Shown piece by piece: positions 58,910 through 64,000 of a stretch of DNA of 64,000 bases; within the stretch, counting starts at the first letter, position 1; each line of letters opens with the position of its first letter. A program made the position numbers and the translations under genes. The stretch is from Welwitschia mirabilis (Eukaryota; Gnetophyta; Gnetopsida; Welwitschiales), in NCBI GenBank assembly GCA_051453625.1, contig JBOZIK010000001.1, positions 160,276,184 to 160,340,183 on the forward strand, in the 5' to 3' direction. The notes under the pieces were generated by a model that was not told the origin of the DNA, ran no database searches, and was given only the letters and a program-made list of their open reading frames with translations.

Positions 58910-59555
58910 AATAATCTAATCTAATGAGCTTATGGGTAGATGAAAGGAAGGATGCTTAGTACAGTTTATTAGATGGAGCCAAATGAAGGATGATGGAAGG
59001 TGAAATTGAGGAAATGATGGTTCATTTAGTGGATTGTATTATAATTCAAGTTTCCTACCTAAAATTGTATAAGATAGTGGCTATAGATGGAAGTGCTTGC
59101 AAGGTTTTAAACAAGAAAGATCATCAAGCACAAAATTTTAAAAAATTTTCAATTCTCTTGAACTAAAACTTATTCTAAAAGAAAAATTCATACTAAAAAA
59201 AAAAAATCTAATCTAAATACATGTAACAAAATGGAAAATCCTTTAAGGTATTACAGATTTAAAGGTCCAAAATACTAAATGCCAAGGTTAACTAAGGAAT
59301 CAAAATTACATAAAGCATTCAAATAAGATATCAAATCCCTATAAACATTTACACTTGAATCTATAAAAATGTAAAGAATATTAATGCTAGTAGTAAAATT
59401 TATTCATTCAAAGTTAGCTATTTTTTAACCTTAGCCTATTTTTGCTTACTGAATAACTCATGCAAGACATCATTTTTGGGTAAAGATAAAGGTGAATTAA
59501 AAATCATTAAAGAGGAATAATCATTGAAGAAGTATCTAAAGATGGTTTTAAAGTG
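58910..59555. other. No recognisable feature
   Basis: A+T-rich with no readable frame. Confidence 0.5.
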
Positions 59556-59559
59556 TGAG

Positions 59560-60560
59560 TTTAACTCCATCATGAAGGTTAAAGTCTTATTCAAAATATG
59601 AAAATGGCATGTTTATTTTAAGAGGTTATTGGAAAAAAGATTAATCAAAGGATGGATTGTAAAAAGGATTTTGGTTAATGTTCTTCTCTTCCTTAAGTTC
59701 CTTAAGGGATTCTTTATCATAAGGTTAAATAGGCAACATTGGTTTAGGTTCAAGAATAGGTTCAATTTCATTAATGCCACTTTTATCCTTTGTTGTATAG
59801 CATTCAAAATTTTCTTCTCTTTTAAATGTTTGCTTACTTACTATGGATTGATCATCATCATCTAAAGTACCTAATCCTACTCAAAAGTATAGTATATACG
59901 CATGCTACTGTTTACTCTGAAAGTAATGTCTAAACTTAAGGTTCTATTACTTTCTAAGTAATGTCTAAACTTAAGGTTCTCTTGGATTTTATCATTGGTT
60001 TCTTCATATAGTCTTCTTCTTCATTCCTCAGGGATAAGGTTTGAATGTTTTTACTTATAGTTTTATTAATTTATTTAAGGTTTTCTAATCTTGTAGTTGA
60101 TGAAATGTAGGAAGGATTTCATCTTTTAGTGCATTAGAGATTTAAGTAGGACTTGGGTTAATTATTAGATATCACTCATGTCTTTGATTTCTTTACTCAA
60201 TTCTTTATTTTATTTTCTTAATTCTTTGATTTGTTTACATTTGGAATCCCATAAATCATATAAAAATGTCTACCAAAGAACTTGAAAAGGGTTGTTAAGT
60301 TATGAGAGATGAAGGATAGTGGTTGGATAATAAAGGATACTAAAAATAAGATGAAAGGTATGGATTAAAGGATGAAGGGTATGAAGATGATGTTGAAGGG
60401 TAAGGATCATAAGGGTAAAGGAAGGTATGGGATGAAAAATTTAATAATGGATATACAAGTTTTGAAATTAATAATCAGTAGGAGGTTGATTCATAAATAG
60501 ATGAGATTGAGGGTACTCTCTAAAGGTCTATCTAGATCTAATGAAATTTCCTATAGGACA
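59560..60560 (-). pseudogene. Gypsy gag C-terminal-like fragment
   Basis: The minus strand has a Tyr/Pro/Ser-rich part (YDPYPSTSSSYPSSFNPYLS at about 60405-60350). A Gln/Asn/Lys-rich, helix-forming part follows (GFQMQTNQRIKKIKQRIEQR with stops read as Gln). Acidic/Pro segments such as INEIEPILEPKPMLPI lie near 59770-59725. This succession is seen at the gag end of Athila-type elements. Repeat B (60860-61690) lies upstream as at 51 kb. No zinc knuckle or protease follows. Open frames at 59613-59807 and 59629-59865 on opposite strands overlap; only the minus one fits. Confidence 0.35.
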
Positions 60561-60859
60561 TTTAGGTTGGTTTTGATTCTAAAACTACAAGAATAGACAT
60601 GTTTATATTTAAAAGATGTTTAAAATGGATTTAATATCCCACTCATCATTAAGTTTTTAAAAAGAGGTTAAGGTTTAAATTAAAACATTCACATTTTTCA
60701 ATATACTTATAGTTTTATAAGAAGTCGATAATCAAAAAAATTTCAAAAGATGTGAAATAAGTTATAGTGAAGATATAAGCAATAAAGATGTGAAAAATCC
60801 AATGATAATAATATATTCAAGAAAAACCACACAAAAAAAGTGCTTAAACAAGTTTTAAT

Positions 60860-61690
60860 TGTTTAAATTAATTTACATTATAAGGCATAAAAAATAAATG
60901 GAAAAAAGGTAAAAATGGCCAAGTAGAAATAAACTGATTATCATAAAATAATAACTATTAAAATAAACCCTATAAATTTTTATTTTTTAGCAAAATAAAA
61001 AAACTAAAATAAAACTAAAAGTTTACAAGAAACTTATAGAAACTAAAAAAAAATGAAATAGAAAAATTAGAATTTGATTTCAATTTGGATCATGATCTAA
61101 GGTTTAGTTGCATATAGAGGAAATGTTATTAGACTTGTAACATGAAATATTAGATATAACAATGAAGTTTTAGATGTTAAAAAGATAATAAAACTAAAGA
61201 ATTTGGATCATTTTAGATTTTATTAGAAAATGACTAGTACCTACTACTAGAAGGAAAATAAAACAAACAAAATAAAGAAAAAAAAGATCAATTTGGGTCT
61301 CATTAAAAAGAGAACCAATACCCATCACTAGAAAAATAAAATGTAACTAAAAATTACTAAAAAAAATAATCATGAAACTCTTGAAAAATTATCATGCTAA
61401 TACATCCCTAAAAATAATACCAAAATCTAATTAATGTCTAGTAGTGATTTGGATTTAAACTAAGTAAAAGTATTATTCTTCCATAGGGATGTCAAAGGTA
61501 AATAATTAAAAGGTACACAATTATTCTAGCTTTCAATAAAAATAAAACATAGTAAAAATCAAAAAGTTAAAAGAAAGAAGTAATCTTCAATTGACAACAT
61601 AAGGAAACATGAATGCTTCAAGGATCTAGTAATTTATTCAACTCTTCTTATTTTCTCTAAAGATTCCTTTATCGTGAAAGATGCACTTAA
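60860..61690 (-). repeat. Dispersed repeat B, copy 4 (long form)
   Basis: Same structure as 51230-52090: two tandem TAGTACCTACTACTAGAAGG / CAATACCCATCACTAGAAAA units, then the block shared with 56280-56590. It lies immediately right of the gag-like fragment. Confidence 0.5.
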
Positions 61691-61802
61691 ATTATCTAGT
61701 ATTGCTATATGAATTTATACAATCTTGCAGTCCTTTAGATAAACCTATAAATCAAATAACTTATAGAAAACAAATGCTAGTATAGATAGGAGTTCACTTG
61801 AA

Positions 61803-62919
61803 TGTTGTAATCCCAATGAAGGCACCAGGCTTAGAGTTAGAAAATTGATTTCCAATATATTCATGAATCTTTTATCTTATAAATACTAGAATAAAATAAA
61901 CAAGTAAATGCAATGCAAGTAAATGGAGATGAAATGTAATAAAAGGAAATGGAAATGTAATGGATTTCACTTAGATCTTAGTCTTTCTATCACAAGGACT
62001 ATCTTATCTATAATTTAGATCAATTAAGAAGAACATTTAACTAGTCCTTAACTAACATAAACTATGACATATACCAAGTAAAATAATGAATGTAATATGA
62101 AATAGAATGGAAAAGAAATGCAAATCTAATACTAAACAAGATCAATCTTAATAAAGGTTGCCCTTATAATCTAAATAAACCACAGAGTTGTCACAATAAA
62201 CTATGATCAATGTAAACCATAAGGGACATATAGAATGAAAATGAAATAATAATTGTATTAATTCAAAACAATATTCAGGGATATTACATCCACTTATAAA
62301 TAGAATAATAGCACCTCAATGGAGGAAAATCAGACTAACACCAAGGAAGCCCCTTTTTGTAGCTTTGAATGGATCTCTTGTCCTTCAATCTTCTATCACA
62401 AGCATATCAAGTATAAAAGATAGAAATAGAAATAAAGAAGGAAAAGGGTATTTATATTTTTATATTAAGGTTTTAGAAATAAAACTTTAGAAGTTAGGAA
62501 AAAAAACCTAAGAGTCCACATGGGCTTCTTGACCCAATTATAAAGATATTTCTTTCTAATTATAAAAAGACAACCATCATCTCAAATAGATGTCATCTTA
62601 CATCAAATATTTTTATGCCTTACTATCAACCTTGCAGCTTTTATTCATATCAACAGCATTGTCACCCTGTATATCATAGAAATAATAGTCTTCCTTATCT
62701 CCAATCTCAAAGGTAAATTAGCCTTTTGCATTATGAAGTCTTATTTCAAATATGCAATATCAGAATAAACCTAGAAAATTGCCAAAAATGCTAAGAATAA
62801 AATGTTTTACTAATCATCTTGTTAGATCTCCATAATTAGTATTGCATCAAAACCTATGTAAATGTCTTGCAAAAGAACTTAAAATATACCATCAAATTCT
62901 TATAAATTGGCATTGCAAC
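61803..62919 (-). repeat. LTR with matching inverted ends
   Basis: The left end TGTTGTAATCCC and right end GGCATTGCAACA are inverted copies at 10 of 12 positions. The length, about 1.1 kb, fits an LTR. On the minus strand CTAAGTAGAGGGATA (62934-62920) directly precedes TGTTGCAATGCC, as a polypurine tract precedes a 3' LTR. No internal sequence to the right could be assigned, and flanking 5-mers TTGAA and TATCC differ. Confidence 0.5.
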
Positions 62920-62934
62920 ATATCCCTCTACTTA
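62920..62934 (-). other. Polypurine tract candidate
   Basis: On the minus strand CTAAGTAGAGGGATA abuts the LTR start. Two pyrimidines interrupt it (CTA.GT), consistent with decay. Confidence 0.4.
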
Positions 62935-63590
62935 GCCTTTTAATCATTAATAAAGTAAGTGATCAACTATATTACGAGTCAATTTGACTAAGATAAAACA
63001 GTGCTGAAAGATGTAAATTGAGTTCCATTAAATTATGAAATAAAATGATATCATCAATAGGTAACTGATACAAATGCTAAAAAATTTTCCTAAGCTCCCT
63101 ACTTAATCATGTTACTATAGAATAAATGAATGTTATAGACATACATAAATCATAAAAATGTAACTTTGATGGCTCATAGAATAAAGCTACATATGCATAT
63201 TATAGAAATAGTGATAATGGACTATTGTGACAAGATTAAGTAGTGCTATCTTCAAAAAAAAAATGATGACTTTAAGTTCATTAGTGTTATTAAAAAGGCA
63301 AAGGACAAGAGTAGATATAGAACTTTTTTGATGATCTAAAACATGGCTATGAAAAAATTGTAAGTGTGCTACTAGATCCTACAAGAGTAGATATAGTACA
63401 CTAATGTTATCAAACAATGAATGATAAGATAAAAAGTTGTTTTAAAATAGGAACTTGTAAGCTATCATATCAAAATAATACTAGAATTCAAAAAAATAAA
63501 GTGATCATATCGAAGTACTAAAAATAAATAAACAAAAATGAATCTAAAAGACAAAAAATACCTTTGATGATATTAGGAACATCACTAATC
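62935..63590. other. No recognisable feature
   Basis: A+T-rich. AAGAGTAGATATAG recurs at 63308 and 63384, a short direct repeat only. Confidence 0.5.
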
Positions 63591-63599
63591 TCATAGCCT

Positions 63600-64000
63600 T
63601 GAAATGCAATTTATTTTTTTATGATAAGGGGAGTGCAACCACTGTCAGAGGAGCAAGGACTTGCATAGCATGGCCAATTGACCCCCTAAGTGGAGTTTCT
63701 ATAGCTACCATATCACACTGCTAAAGGAACCTCTCAGGAATATTTACCTCAGTGCACTTGCGATAGAACATCATGATTATCATGTTTTGAAGATAGAATA
63801 TGAAAGAGCATGGTTTTTTCTTGAATTTCTTCTCTTATTCTTCTTTTTTTTTAAGTATCATTTCACATGACTATGTACTTATAAGGATAAAAGTGAAGGA
63901 ATGAGATGAGTAACAAAGTAATAACATGAAAAAACAACTAATTTGCTCACCTTACTGAAACAAAATAAAAGAACCAAGGCATCATCATTCTAAACTAAAG
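63600..64000 (-). repeat. Relative of the giant element's post-pol segment, running off the window
   Basis: The reverse complement of 63600-63770 matches 27370-27550: an ATATTCC.GAGAGG block, ATATGGTAGCTATA, ACTCCACTTAGGGGGTCA and GTGGTTGCACTCC. Less clear similarity continues to the window end (27130-27370 side). A second, minus-oriented member of the giant gypsy family probably has its integrase just beyond 64000. Confidence 0.5.

Noticed and set aside
1-64000. CRISPR arrays, bacterial operons, tRNA or rRNA genes
   Set aside because: No regularly spaced short repeats, no cloverleaf or rRNA sequence; all evidence points to plant nuclear repeats.

Overview
The window looks like intergenic nuclear DNA of a seed plant. 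It is very A+T-rich, CpG-poor by eye, has two 100-N scaffold gaps, and is built almost entirely of old, nested and decayed transposable elements. No intact host gene, tRNA, rRNA or CRISPR array was found. No open frame longer than about 100 codons survives, yet many protein families are still readable once stop codons are ignored. Most stops sit where Gln, Arg or Trp is expected, the pattern left by C-to-T (and complementary G-to-A) decay of methylated, silenced repeats. The species cannot be named from this. All calls are by eye; no search or alignment was run.

Left part (1-20.9 kb). A plus-strand copy of a non-autonomous LTR element lies at about 2.17-5.58 kb: decayed ORF, polypurine tract, 1.5 kb LTR. 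It abuts a minus-strand L1-type LINE at 5.6-9.4 kb (ORF1 with a DUF4283-like domain, ORF2 with endonuclease and RT). Dispersed LTR-like repeats follow. A minus-strand Ty1/copia relic (gag, protease, integrase, first bases of RT) occupies 16.6-19.2 kb, and a separate copia LTR with a TATA box lies at 20.08 kb.

Middle (20.95-35.83 kb). This is the best-defined object: a giant Ty3/gypsy element of about 14.9 kb. It has LTRs of about 960 bp, a primer-binding-site candidate, gag-PR-RT-RH-INT, a polypurine tract and a matching 5-bp target duplication (AATGG). About 7.7 kb between pol and the 3' LTR holds extra material: a tandemly duplicated block with an antisense ORF, a minisatellite-like stretch, and a sense ORF of roughly 650 codons. 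That ORF starts with a putative plant-transposon-protein-like domain and continues as coiled coil. The layout suggests the Tat/Ogre group.

Right part (35.8-64 kb). A tRNA-derived SINE-like piece flanks the giant element. A minus-strand Athila-like Ty3/gypsy relic follows (38.5-44.3 kb), with its RT present twice around the second gap. Next comes a minus-strand copy of the same non-autonomous family seen at the left end (44.3-50.8 kb, two LTRs, tRNA-iMet-type PBS, same ORF). Then come a minus-strand Sirevirus-like copia relic (52.2-55.7 kb), more dispersed repeats, a gag fragment, a 1.1 kb LTR, and at the right edge a minus-strand relative of the giant element's post-pol region.

Nothing here is likely to be expressed as protein. 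The useful content is the architecture: a non-autonomous family with its own conserved ORF in two orientations, a similar domain in an otherwise unrelated giant gypsy element, and gap-associated duplications that question the local assembly.
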